5,271 nucleotides of DNA from Chloroflexota bacterium (GTDB lineage Bacteria; Chloroflexota; Ktedonobacteria; Ktedonobacterales; Ktedonobacteraceae). The position numbers were made by a program, and so were the translations under genes. The first letter of the stretch is position 1; each line of letters starts with the position of its first letter. Below the pieces are notes generated by a model. That model ran no database searches. It was not told where the DNA came from and saw only the letters and a list, made by a program, of their open reading frames with translations. The stretch spans positions 651-5,921 of the forward strand of contig VBHV01000163.1 in NCBI GenBank assembly GCA_005881995.1, written 5' to 3'. Shown in pieces: positions 1-4,943 of this stretch.

Positions 1-500
1 ATGACATCATAATGAATTGAACCGCGGAAGAGCAGCCAGGCCTCGTGCAATGGACCCTGACCGGGTTTGAACCCCAACGAGACCATGTACTCGCGCCCGT
101 CGGCGATGCGCTTCGCGAGGTCGGGATCGCCCGGAGTCTCCTCCGCGTAGACTTCTTCACCCGAGCCTTGCACACCCAGCAAAGACTCCGAACCAACGCG
201 ACCTGCCAGGCGGCGCAAATCACGCTCCACAATATGCATCACTTCTCCCACATCAGCCGTTTCCGCTAGAACTCCTAGACGCTGGAGCTTCCGCACGGTC
301 TCTTCAGCATGCTCGTGCGCCTGCTGCTGCAACCACTGCTGTAACGCCTCCCCAACCTCCCCAGCCTGCTTGCGGATATCCATGTGTAGGGCGGTAACGG
401 TGCGAGTGAAATCCTCTTCGCTAATGGTAGGGCCGGACTGGTGCAGCACGGTAAAGAGTAGCTGCGGCACATCTGCATTGAGTGCACGATAAATATCCAT
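1..500 (-). CDS. Unrecognised protein, partial (C-terminus beyond the left edge)
   Basis: An open frame of 166 complete codons starts at ATG 500-498 and continues without a stop past base 1. I do not recognise the family and assign no function. Residues about 40-100 are rich in Gln, Glu, Ala, Arg and Leu with heptad-like spacing (for example EALQQWLQQQ at 51-60 and HIVERDLRRL at 89-98), so this part is probably helical and may form a coiled coil. An acidic, Gly-rich linker follows at about 109-127, and then a segment with SLGFKPGQG at 141-149 and AWLLF at 154-158. No signal peptide or membrane segment is visible. The start is supported by AAGGGGAG six bases upstream. The gene follows the hom stop by 37 bases on the same strand, so cotranscription with hom is likely. 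A different frame at 275-556 on this strand is open but has no such start signal and is treated as a shadow. Confidence 0.72.
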   Translation of the reverse strand, partial: MDIYRALNADVPQLLFTVLHQSGPTISEEDFTRTVTALHMDIRKQAGEVGEALQQWLQQQAHEHAEETVRKLQRLGVLAETADVGEVMHIVERDLRRLAGRVGSESLLGVQGSGEEVYAEETPGDPDLAKRIADGREYMVSLGFKPGQGPLHEAWLLFRGSIHYDV

Positions 501-506
501 AGTAAG

Positions 507-514
507 CTCCCCTT
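507..514 (-). promoter_or_regulatory. Ribosome binding site of the left-edge gene
   Basis: On the minus strand AAGGGGAG lies six bases before ATG 500-498. It fixes the start of the partial gene and supports its frame over the overlapping open frame. Confidence 0.7.
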
Positions 515-537
515 GAACTGATTCACATTCTCTCGCA

Positions 538-1596
538 TTACGATAGTATCACACACGCCAGTACATCCGCCAATAACCCCTGGCCCGTCTCGATACGCCC
601 AGCTCCAGGACCAATAATGGTCACTTCAGAAAGCGTATCTGTCTGAACTGTGATCGCATTCATCGCGCCGTCTACCCTTGCCAGGGGATCGGTTAGAGGC
701 AAAACGAGCGGCTTCACACTGGCTTCAAGCTTTTGTGGCTGCCCTTTCTCCCCTTCCTGCCCGGCAACCAGGCGCAATGATGCAATAAGTTTGATACGTT
801 TTCCGGCATCGGCAGCCGCCTGCATTTGTTCCCCGGTAATAGTGGTGATGCCTTGCCGCTCCACCTGCTCCACTGTGAGCGGCTGTTCAAAAATCAGCGC
901 AGCCAGGATGAGCGTTTTAGCGACGGCATCGTAGCCCTCCACATCGGCGGTCGGGTCGGTCTCAGCATAGCCCTTCGCCTGGGCGTCGGCCAACGCCCAG
1001 GCGTAATCTCGACCAGAGGCCATCGCCGTCAGGATATAGTTGGTGGTGCCGTTGAGGATGCCACGTATCGCCGTAACGGATGCCCCGGCCATACCTTCAC
1101 GTATAGCGCTGATAGCGGGTGTGCCAGCCATCACCGCCGACTCCATGCGCAACTGCACGCCATGTTGCCGTGCCAGTGTGAAGAGTTCGTGCGCGGCTAA
1201 TGCACCTGGCCCTTTGTTCGCCGTGACCACGTGCATTCCTTTACTGAGCGCAGTACGCATATGGCTGAGAGCAGGTTCAGCATTGCGCAGGTTGGTAGGA
1301 GTGGCCTCTACCAATATATCCGCGCCGGTTGCCTGGAGTCCTTCCAGGGTGCTATTCCAGCACCTGATCCCCGGATGTTCGGTGAAAGAACGCTGTTGCG
1401 CAGCAAGTTCGAGCAGCGTGGGAATATGCAGGCCCTCTTCCCGGTAGATAAAGCCATGACGTGCATTGGCCACACCAACTAGCTTAAGGTCTACATCGTA
1501 CTTCTGTTCGAGAAGCACATGTTTATTTGAGAGTAATTCCGCGAAGCCCTGACCAACGACTCCGAAGCCGACGAGTGTAAGACGAATACGTTGCAT
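538..1596 (-). CDS. hom: Homoserine dehydrogenase, short form without ACT domain
   Basis: Oxidoreductase that converts L-aspartate 4-semialdehyde to L-homoserine with NAD(P)H in the cytosol; homoserine is the branch point to threonine and methionine. The 352-residue protein shows an N-terminal Rossmann glycine motif GFGVVGQG (10-17), VEATPTNL (96-103), the conserved ANKGP (126-130) with its family-invariant lysine, GILNGTTNY (179-187), and the PROSITE-type signature from A205 to K227 (AKGYAETDP core, then DVEGYDAVAK). The protein ends soon after the catalytic domain. Common bacterial enzymes of about 430 residues carry a C-terminal ACT domain for threonine feedback, so this one may lack that control. 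The start at 1596 is preferred because AGGGAGG lies six bases upstream. An in-frame ATG at 1623 has a poorer signal and would lie almost on the predicted transcription start. It is divergent from the met operon and followed by the unknown left-edge gene. Confidence 0.96.
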   Translation of the reverse strand: MQRIRLTLVGFGVVGQGFAELLSNKHVLLEQKYDVDLKLVGVANARHGFIYREEGLHIPTLLELAAQQRSFTEHPGIRCWNSTLEGLQATGADILVEATPTNLRNAEPALSHMRTALSKGMHVVTANKGPGALAAHELFTLARQHGVQLRMESAVMAGTPAISAIREGMAGASVTAIRGILNGTTNYILTAMASGRDYAWALADAQAKGYAETDPTADVEGYDAVAKTLILAALIFEQPLTVEQVERQGITTITGEQMQAAADAGKRIKLIASLRLVAGQEGEKGQPQKLEASVKPLVLPLTDPLARVDGAMNAITVQTDTLSEVTIIGPGAGRIETGQGLLADVLACVILS

Positions 1597-1602
1597 GTAA
1601 TG

Positions 1603-1609
1603 CCTCCCT
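1603..1609 (-). promoter_or_regulatory. Ribosome binding site deciding the hom start
   Basis: On the minus strand AGGGAGG is six bases before ATG 1596-1594. It lies inside the reading frame of the alternative start at 1623, which argues that 1596 is the real start. Confidence 0.75.
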
Positions 1610-1637
1610 GGGAGTTTTTCCATGGTATCTCTCTGGT

Positions 1638-1646
1638 ATTATCGCA
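1638..1646 (-). promoter_or_regulatory. Candidate extended -10 promoter for hom
   Basis: On the minus strand TGCGATAAT gives a TGn extension plus a GATAAT hexamer (five of six matches to TATAAT). No good -35 hexamer is seen at 16-18 bases; TTGCGC is present at an overlong spacing of 20. Transcription would start near 1631 and leave about 35 bases of leader before ATG 1596. This is a weak, motif-only prediction. Confidence 0.35.
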
Positions 1647-1727
1647 GGTTATGAGAAATAGAAGCGCAACCAGATTGCAATGATATTGGGAAATCTAATG
1701 CAATAATGTTATCATGCCGCTAAAACC

Positions 1728-1757
1728 TTGACATACCTCGACACCATTCGGTATACT
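1728..1757 (+). promoter_or_regulatory. Sigma-70-type promoter of the met leader
   Basis: A perfect -35 TTGACA (1728-1733) is separated by 18 bases from TATACT (1752-1757), which matches the -10 consensus at five of six positions. The transcription start would be near 1764, about 50 bases before the SAM aptamer. No other convincing promoter lies between here and metX, so the S-box, T-box, metX and metY are probably on one transcript. Confidence 0.75.
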
Positions 1758-1771
1758 ACTTACTAACAAAT

Positions 1772-1785
1772 TGAAAGTACTTTCA
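1772..1785 (+). repeat. 14-base perfect palindrome just after the predicted transcription start
   Basis: TGAAAGTACTTTCA is its own reverse complement. It lies about 8-21 bases downstream of the predicted start and upstream of the SAM aptamer. It could be an operator for a dimeric regulator or simply a short 5' structure; the sequence alone cannot decide. Confidence 0.45.
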
Positions 1786-1811
1786 TAAGTAAATATGCGC
1801 AGCAAAAACTG

Positions 1812-1920
1812 ATCTCATCAAGAGAGGTGGAGGGATACGGCCCTATGAAGCCCGGCAACCCACCTGCAATGTCGCAGGAAAGGGTGCCAATTCCGGCGGG
1901 ATAGTTCCGCGAGATGAGGG
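1812..1920 (+). ncRNA. SAM-I (S-box) riboswitch aptamer
   Basis: This binds S-adenosylmethionine and shuts down transcription when SAM is abundant. The core blocks of the class are present in order: AGAGAGGTGGAGGGA (1821-1835), CCCTATGAAGCCCGGCAACC (1841-1860, including the kink-turn ATGA region), and GGGTGCCAATTCC (1882-1894). P1 pairs CTCATC (1814-1819) with GATGAG (1913-1918). P3 pairs CCTGC (1863-1867) with GCAGG (1874-1878), with further pairing CCC 1859-1861 to GGG 1882-1884. P4 pairs GCGGGA (1896-1901) with TTCCGC (1905-1910). It sits upstream of metX/metY, the expected target, and an intrinsic terminator follows 18 bases later. Confidence 0.97.
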
Positions 1921-1938
1921 GAGAAGCGACGAAGCCGT

Positions 1939-1963
1939 AACCCCTGAGATGCAGGGGTTTTTT
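1939..1963 (+). terminator. Intrinsic terminator of the SAM riboswitch
   Basis: AACCCCTG (1939-1946) pairs with CAGGGGTT (1952-1959) around a five-base loop, and six T residues end the run at 1958-1963. This is the expression platform. In the SAM-free state AGGGG at 1917-1921, which overlaps the 3' strand of P1, can pair with CCCCT at 1941-1945. That would break the terminator stem, a plausible antiterminator. The alternative pairing is an inference from complementarity. Confidence 0.9.
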
Positions 1964-2027
1964 ATTGCCTGCGCACAAGTACAACCACTCCGGCATCTCC
2001 GTTGTGGAAGAACTACACATAACAACA

Positions 2028-2269
2028 GTGACGAGGACGAGTAAACGTCACGGACGGCTACAGCGAGTTGGCGATGATGCGAGGCCAGCGCCGCACCAGC
2101 GTTGAATATGACCTCTGAGTTGCACGTTGAACGCCTGCGAAGGTTAGTAGACGAAGCCGGGCAGCCCCGTTACAGGCTAGAGTGTTGAAAGCATAGGCCT
2201 TGCAGCACTCGTCGAGGTTGATGCTGTGAGGCATCGATAAACCAGGGTGGTACCGCGGAGAACGATGAC
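2028..2269 (+). ncRNA. T-box leader with methionine specifier
   Basis: This RNA reads the charging state of a tRNA. Stem I starts with GACGAGGACGAGTA (2030-2043), the usual GA motif plus AGTA side of the specifier loop. The AG bulge region CAGCGAG (2061-2067) and the distal hairpin TTGGC/GCCAG (2068-2072/2084-2088) with loop GATGATGCGA follow. The specifier-loop helix pairs AACG (2044-2047) with CGTT (2100-2103). The 3' side of the loop is GAATATGA (2104-2111), giving specifier ATG (2108-2110, Met) followed by the usual A. A stem II region with CCCCGTTACAGGC and a candidate stem III (CAGCA 2203-2207/TGCTG 2222-2226) precede the hallmark T-box AGGGTGGTACCGCGG (2244-2258). Its TGGT (2248-2251) would pair with an ACCA tRNA end, consistent with tRNA-Met. 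metX and metY downstream fit methionine control. Confidence 0.95.
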
Positions 2270-2300
2270 CCCTCGCCCCTGCCAGGGTGAGGGTTTTTTT
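2270..2300 (+). terminator. Intrinsic terminator of the T-box leader
   Basis: CCCTCGCCC (2270-2278) pairs with GGGTGAGGG (2285-2293), nine pairs including one G-T, around loop CTGCCA, and seven T residues follow. In the antiterminated state AGGG (2244-2247) of the T-box can pair with CCCT (2270-2273), leaving TGGTACC as the tRNA-acceptor bulge. The second antiterminator helix is not obvious by eye. Confidence 0.92.
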
Positions 2301-2331
2301 GTTCTCTTTTTCAGGTGGAATGGCAGGAAAG

Positions 2332-2338
2332 AAAGGAG
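2332..2338 (+). promoter_or_regulatory. Ribosome binding site for the metX N-terminal fragment
   Basis: AAAGGAG lies five bases before ATG 2344. It is the best initiation signal in the region and marks the original metX start, although the frame it opens closes after 22 codons. An in-frame ATG at 2320 has AGGTGG only one base upstream and is unlikely. Confidence 0.65.
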
Positions 2339-2343
2339 CGGCA

Positions 2344-2412
2344 ATGGTGACACACGTTGAACACAATGTCGTGACAGACACACAGATTACACCTGCACGT
2401 GGGGCAGCTTGA
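2344..2412 (+). pseudogene. metX: Out-of-frame N-terminal remnant of metX
   Basis: ATG 2344 opens a 22-codon frame (MVTHVEHNVVTDTQ, then ITPARGAA) ending at TGA 2410-2412. The first 14 residues resemble the usual MetX start, in which a short polar segment ends in a D/T-T-Q motif. In intact homologues about 20 residues follow, containing an ESGG-like turn and a VAYET strand, before TWGxLNAAGDN. Here only about four codons separate DTQ from CTWGS, and TWGS is in another frame. The pattern implies loss of roughly 45-60 bases with length equal to 1 modulo 3. The fragment stop TGA overlaps the TTG at 2409 as TTGA, so coupled re-initiation is formally possible. A genuine short leader peptide is a less likely alternative. 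Confidence 0.6.
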
Positions 2413-3413
2413 ACGCAGCGGGAGATAATGCCGTGTTGATTGCTCACGCGCTCACAGGCAGTTCTCACGCGCATGATGCTGAACGCCCCGACGATACCAA
2501 GGTGGCATGGTGGAATCCGTTGATCGGCCCTGGACGCTTCTTCGACACCTCGCGCTACTTCGTGATCTGCTCGAATATTGTTGGAAGCTGTTACGGCAGC
2601 ACCGGCCCATCGTCGATTGACCCGGATACGGGACGCCCCTATGGGATACGTTTTCCGGTCATCACCATTCACGACATGGTTGAGGCGCAACGCAGGCTGA
2701 TCGAGCATTTAGGCGTGCGCCAACTGGCGATGGTCGCAGGTGGCTCGATTGGCGGGCAGCAGGCCTTAGAGTGGGCGGTCGCCTATCCAGAGCTGGTGCA
2801 GAAGGCGATTGTGGTAGCGGCAACGGCATGGCTCACCGCGCAGGCCATTGCTTTCAGCGAGGTGCAACGCCAGGCAATCCTGGCCGATCCGCGCTGGCAA
2901 GGCGGTGATTACCTGCCTGGTCAGGGACCCGAAGCGGGGCTCGCTATCGCCCGTATGCTCGCCATGATTACCTATCAGAGCGAGGAGGGGATGGAGCTAC
3001 GCTTTGCGCGGGAAACTGCCCGGCAGTCCAATATCGTCGCTCCCAGCGGTCACACCGATTTCGGCAAACGCTTCGACGTGGAGGGCTACCTCTACTACCA
3101 GGGCCAATCGCTGGTCAAGCGTTTCGATGCCAATAGCTACCTCTACATCAGCCGGGCAATGGATTTGTATGACGTCAGCGAGGGATATCCCTCGCTAGAA
3201 GCAGCGCTGCGTCGTGTACGCAGCAAGACCTTGTTTATTGGAATTCGTTCAGACTTCCTTTTCCCGGCGGCGCGCGTGCGCTGGTTAGCGGAACAAGTGC
3301 GCGCCGCCGGTGGGGATGCAAGCTATGTGGAACTCGATTCCCCGCACGGTCACGACGCCTTCCTCAAGGAGTGGAAGCAGATGATCGACGCGTTGAATAC
3401 GATAAAGGAGTAA
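2409..3413 (+). CDS. metX: Homoserine O-acetyltransferase, N-terminus disrupted
   Basis: Alpha/beta-hydrolase-fold acyltransferase that transfers an acyl group, here probably acetyl from acetyl-CoA, to homoserine in the cytosol. The 334 residues counted from TTG 2409 contain HALTGSSHA (13-21), WWNPLIGPG (34-42), [15 protein letters not shown] (55-69), the nucleophile elbow GGSIGG (111-116, Ser113), [27 protein letters not shown], and the remaining triad residues Asp282 (IRSDFLFP) and His315 (HGHDAF). Family members are usually near 370-380 residues, so the N-terminal strand region is missing. Family-like TWGS lies in frame just upstream of TTG, but no start codon precedes it and TGA 2358-2360 closes the frame. 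The TTG has only a weak GGGG upstream. Acetyl rather than succinyl use is inferred from the adjacent metY. The gene is under the S-box/T-box leader. Family identity is certain; whether it makes active enzyme is doubtful. Confidence 0.88.
   Translation: MNAAGDNAVLIAHALTGSSHAHDAERPDDTKVAWWNPLIGPGRFFDTSRYFVICSNIVGSCYGSTGPSSIDPDTGRPYGIRFPVITIHDMVEAQRRLIEHLGVRQLAMVAGGSIGGQQALEWAVAYPELVQKAIVVAATAWLTAQAIAFSEVQRQAILADPRWQGGDYLPGQGPEAGLAIARMLAMITYQSEEGMELRFARETARQSNIVAPSGHTDFGKRFDVEGYLYYQGQSLVKRFDANSYLYISRAMDLYDVSEGYPSLEAALRRVRSKTLFIGIRSDFLFPAARVRWLAEQVRAAGGDASYVELDSPHGHDAFLKEWKQMIDALNTIKE
3404..3410 (+). promoter_or_regulatory. Ribosome binding site of metY
   Basis: AAAGGAG precedes ATG 3422 by 11 bases and overlaps the last codons of metX. 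It supports 3422 rather than the in-frame ATG at 3371, which lies inside metX. Confidence 0.6.
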
Positions 3414-3421
3414 CTTCAACT

Positions 3422-4744
3422 ATGGCACTCAACAGTAATCGTCAGTATGGTTTTGAAACGTTATCGTTGCACGCGGGCCAGGAGACCGCTGACAGCGCGA
3501 CCAATGCGCGCGCCGTTCCCATCTATCAGACAACCTCATTTGTTTTCGATAGCCCGGAGCACGCCGCGGATCTCTTCGGACTTCGACAGTTCGGAAATAT
3601 CTATACGCGCATCATGAACCCCACGCAGGATGCCTTCGAGCGTCGTATCGCTGCACTCGAAGGAGGCGTTGGCGCGCTGGCAACTGCATCCGGCCAGGCA
3701 GCGGAAACGCTGGCAATTCTCAATCTCGCCGGGACTGGTGACGAAATCGTCACCTCTGCCAGCCTGTATGGTGGCACCTATAATCTGTTTCACTATACCC
3801 TACCGAAGATTGGTATCACTGTGCGTTTCGTGGACAGCCGCAACCCTGAGAACTTTCGGTCCGCTATCAATGATCGCACCAAAGCGGTCTTTGCTGAGAC
3901 GGTTGGCAATCCTCGCCTGGATACCCTGGATATTCGCGCGGTAGCCGATATTGCGCATGAAAACGGCGTTCCGCTCATGATCGATAATACGCTGCCCACA
4001 CCGTACCTGGTGCAACCCTTTAAGCATGGAGCCGATATAATTGTTCACTCCACCACCAAGTTCATCGGCGGTCACGGCACATCCATTGGCGGCGTCATCG
4101 TTGATGGAGGTCAGTTCGACTGGACAAAGGGACGTTTTCCAGGATTCGTGGAACCAGACCCCTCCTATCACGGTCTGCGCTACGTCGAGGCCCTCGGCCC
4201 CCTGGCGTACATCATTAAAGCACGTGTGCAACTGATGCGCGACATCGGCGCAGCAGCATCTCCTTTCAATGACTGGCTCTTCCTGCAAGGATTAGAGTCG
4301 CTGCCCCTGCGTATGGAACGGCACAGCCAGAATGCCCAGCGCGTTGCCGAATTCCTGGAAGGGCACGAGGCCGTGAGTTGGGTAAGCTATCCCGGGCTGA
4401 CGAGCCACCCACAGCACGAGGTAGCCGCGAAGTATCATACGCATGGCTATGGCGCGATTCTTGGCTTTGGCATCAAGGGCGGCCTGGAAGCTGGTAAGCA
4501 GTTGATTCGCCACGTCGAACTGTTCTCCCACCTGGCAAACGTGGGCGATTCCAAGTCGCTTATCATCCATCCCGCCAGCACCACGCATTCACAATTGACC
4601 CCCGACGAGCAGTTTGAAACCGGCGTCACACCCGATTACATCCGCCTCTCAGTCGGCCTGGAAACAATTGATGATTTGATCGACGACCTGGACCAGGCGC
4701 TGAAGGCCGCGGTCCTCAAAGCCGGCGAACCAGCATCGGTGTAG
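3422..4744 (+). CDS. metY: O-acetylhomoserine sulfhydrylase (aminocarboxypropyltransferase)
   Basis: PLP enzyme of the Cys/Met-metabolism family (cystathionine gamma-synthase fold) that makes homocysteine from O-acetylhomoserine and sulfide in the cytosol. The 440-residue length is typical of MetY, longer than MetB-type enzymes (about 380-400). Visible landmarks: [10 protein letters not shown] (11-20), PIYQTTSF (33-40), YTRIMNPT (61-68, phosphate-binding Tyr and Arg contributed to the neighbouring subunit in this family), ATASGQAA (87-94), [10 protein letters not shown] (187-196, Asp188 contacting the PLP ring nitrogen), and [12 protein letters not shown] (209-220) with Schiff-base Lys213. 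Late motifs include [15 protein letters not shown] and IRLSVGLE. It starts eight bases after the metX stop, so the two genes are coexpressed and form the direct-sulfhydrylation route to methionine. OAH rather than O-succinylhomoserine as substrate is inferred from length and context. Confidence 0.96.
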   Translation: MALNSNRQYGFETLSLHAGQETADSATNARAVPIYQTTSFVFDSPEHAADLFGLRQFGNIYTRIMNPTQDAFERRIAALEGGVGALATASGQAAETLAILNLAGTGDEIVTSASLYGGTYNLFHYTLPKIGITVRFVDSRNPENFRSAINDRTKAVFAETVGNPRLDTLDIRAVADIAHENGVPLMIDNTLPTPYLVQPFKHGADIIVHSTTKFIGGHGTSIGGVIVDGGQFDWTKGRFPGFVEPDPSYHGLRYVEALGPLAYIIKARVQLMRDIGAAASPFNDWLFLQGLESLPLRMERHSQNAQRVAEFLEGHEAVSWVSYPGLTSHPQHEVAAKYHTHGYGAILGFGIKGGLEAGKQLIRHVELFSHLANVGDSKSLIIHPASTTHSQLTPDEQFETGVTPDYIRLSVGLETIDDLIDDLDQALKAAVLKAGEPASV

Positions 4745-4746
4745 CT

Positions 4747-4794
4747 CCGCACCTTTCCAGGGCGGGGCTTGTTCCCGTCCTGGACGCGGTGCGG
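4747..4794 (+). other. Long hairpin after metY without a U-tract
   Basis: TCCAGGGCGGG (4756-4766) pairs with CCCGTCCTGGA (4774-4784), 11 pairs with one G-T and a seven-base loop. Beyond a small internal loop, CCGCACC (4747-4753) pairs with GGTGCGG (4788-4794). The hairpin starts two bases after the metY stop but no T-run follows. It could stop or stabilise the met transcript 3' end, or attenuate read-through into lysC; a canonical intrinsic terminator is not shown. Confidence 0.7.
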
Positions 4795-4814
4795 CACATA
4801 GCCATAGAACTCAT

Positions 4815-4843
4815 TTGACGGTTCATTGGCTTGAGGCTAATAA
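4815..4843 (+). promoter_or_regulatory. Candidate sigma-70 promoter of the aspartate kinase gene
   Basis: TTGACG (4815-4820) and TAATAA (4838-4843) are separated by exactly 17 bases; each hexamer differs from consensus by one or two bases. Transcription would begin near 4850, at the edge of the tandem hairpin repeats, giving a leader of about 94 bases. This lets the aspartate kinase gene be expressed independently of the SAM/T-box leader. Confidence 0.55.
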
Positions 4844-4852
4844 ACGGACGAC

Positions 4853-4916
4853 GCAAGCGTCTATATCCGTAGAGAACGCAGTGTAGTGCAAGCGTCTCTA
4901 GACGTAGAGAGCGCAG
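4853..4916 (+). repeat. Two tandem 29-base hairpin repeats in the lysC leader
   Basis: Copy 1 (4853-4881) and copy 2 (4888-4916) share GCAAGCGTCT, GTAGAGA and CGCAG and differ at about five positions; the period is 35 bases. Each folds on itself. In copy 2 GCG+TCTCTA (4892-4900) pairs with TAGAGA+CGC around loop GACG, with one bulged G and outer TGC/GCA pairs. Copy 1 forms the same shape with loop TCCG and one A-G mismatch. They lie between the candidate promoter and the aspartate kinase RBS and so would be the 5' part of its mRNA. They do not match the lysine riboswitch or any leader class I know. Confidence 0.7.
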
Positions 4917-4943
4917 CAGTTGTTGTCATATCGGAGCAATTTT

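Noticed and set aside
275..556. 93-codon minus-strand open frame across the hom end
   Set aside because: It overlaps the hom stop and lies in another frame from the RBS-supported start at 500; its Cys/Ser/Arg-rich composition looks like an out-of-frame reading.
826..1447. Overlapping plus-strand open frames within hom
   Set aside because: They are antisense to a clear homoserine dehydrogenase with all family motifs; no family resemblance or ribosome binding site supports them.
1597..1623. Nine-codon longer hom start at 1623
   Set aside because: The extension encodes the Shine-Dalgarno of the 1596 start, is not part of the usual Hom N-terminus, and would leave almost no leader after the candidate promoter.
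1964..2027. Separate promoter for the T-box leader
   Set aside because: TTGTGG and TAACAA are only 12 bases apart and no other hexamer pair has suitable spacing; it cannot be fully excluded without mapping the 5' end.
2028..2051. GTGACG/CGTCAC hairpin at the T-box 5' end
   Set aside because: Complementary by sequence, but it would consume the GA motif, the AGTA segment and the specifier-loop helix of stem I. At most it is a transient alternative fold.
2074..2079. ATGATG as the T-box specifier
   Set aside because: These bases fall in the distal loop of stem I, between TTGGC and GCCAG, where a GATGATGCGA-like loop is expected; the specifier lies later at 2108-2110.
2058..2708. 216-codon minus-strand open frame
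   Set aside because: It runs antisense to the T-box leader and the start of metX, has no recognisable motif, and the plus-strand RNA elements and protein family explain this sequence fully.
3371..3421. 17-codon longer metY start at 3371
   Set aside because: It lies inside metX in another frame without a good RBS; ATG 3422 has AAAGGAG upstream and gives a family-like N-terminus.
3800..4288. 162-codon minus-strand open frame inside metY
   Set aside because: It is a shadow of the strongly conserved metY coding sequence and shows no motif of its own.
4853..4916. CRISPR array
   Set aside because: Only two imperfect copies with a six-base gap, no spacer-sized intervals and no cas genes.
4850..4943. 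Lysine riboswitch before lysC
   Set aside because: The leader is about 94 bases, much shorter than an L-box aptamer (about 170-180), and none of its conserved core or an attenuator is visible.
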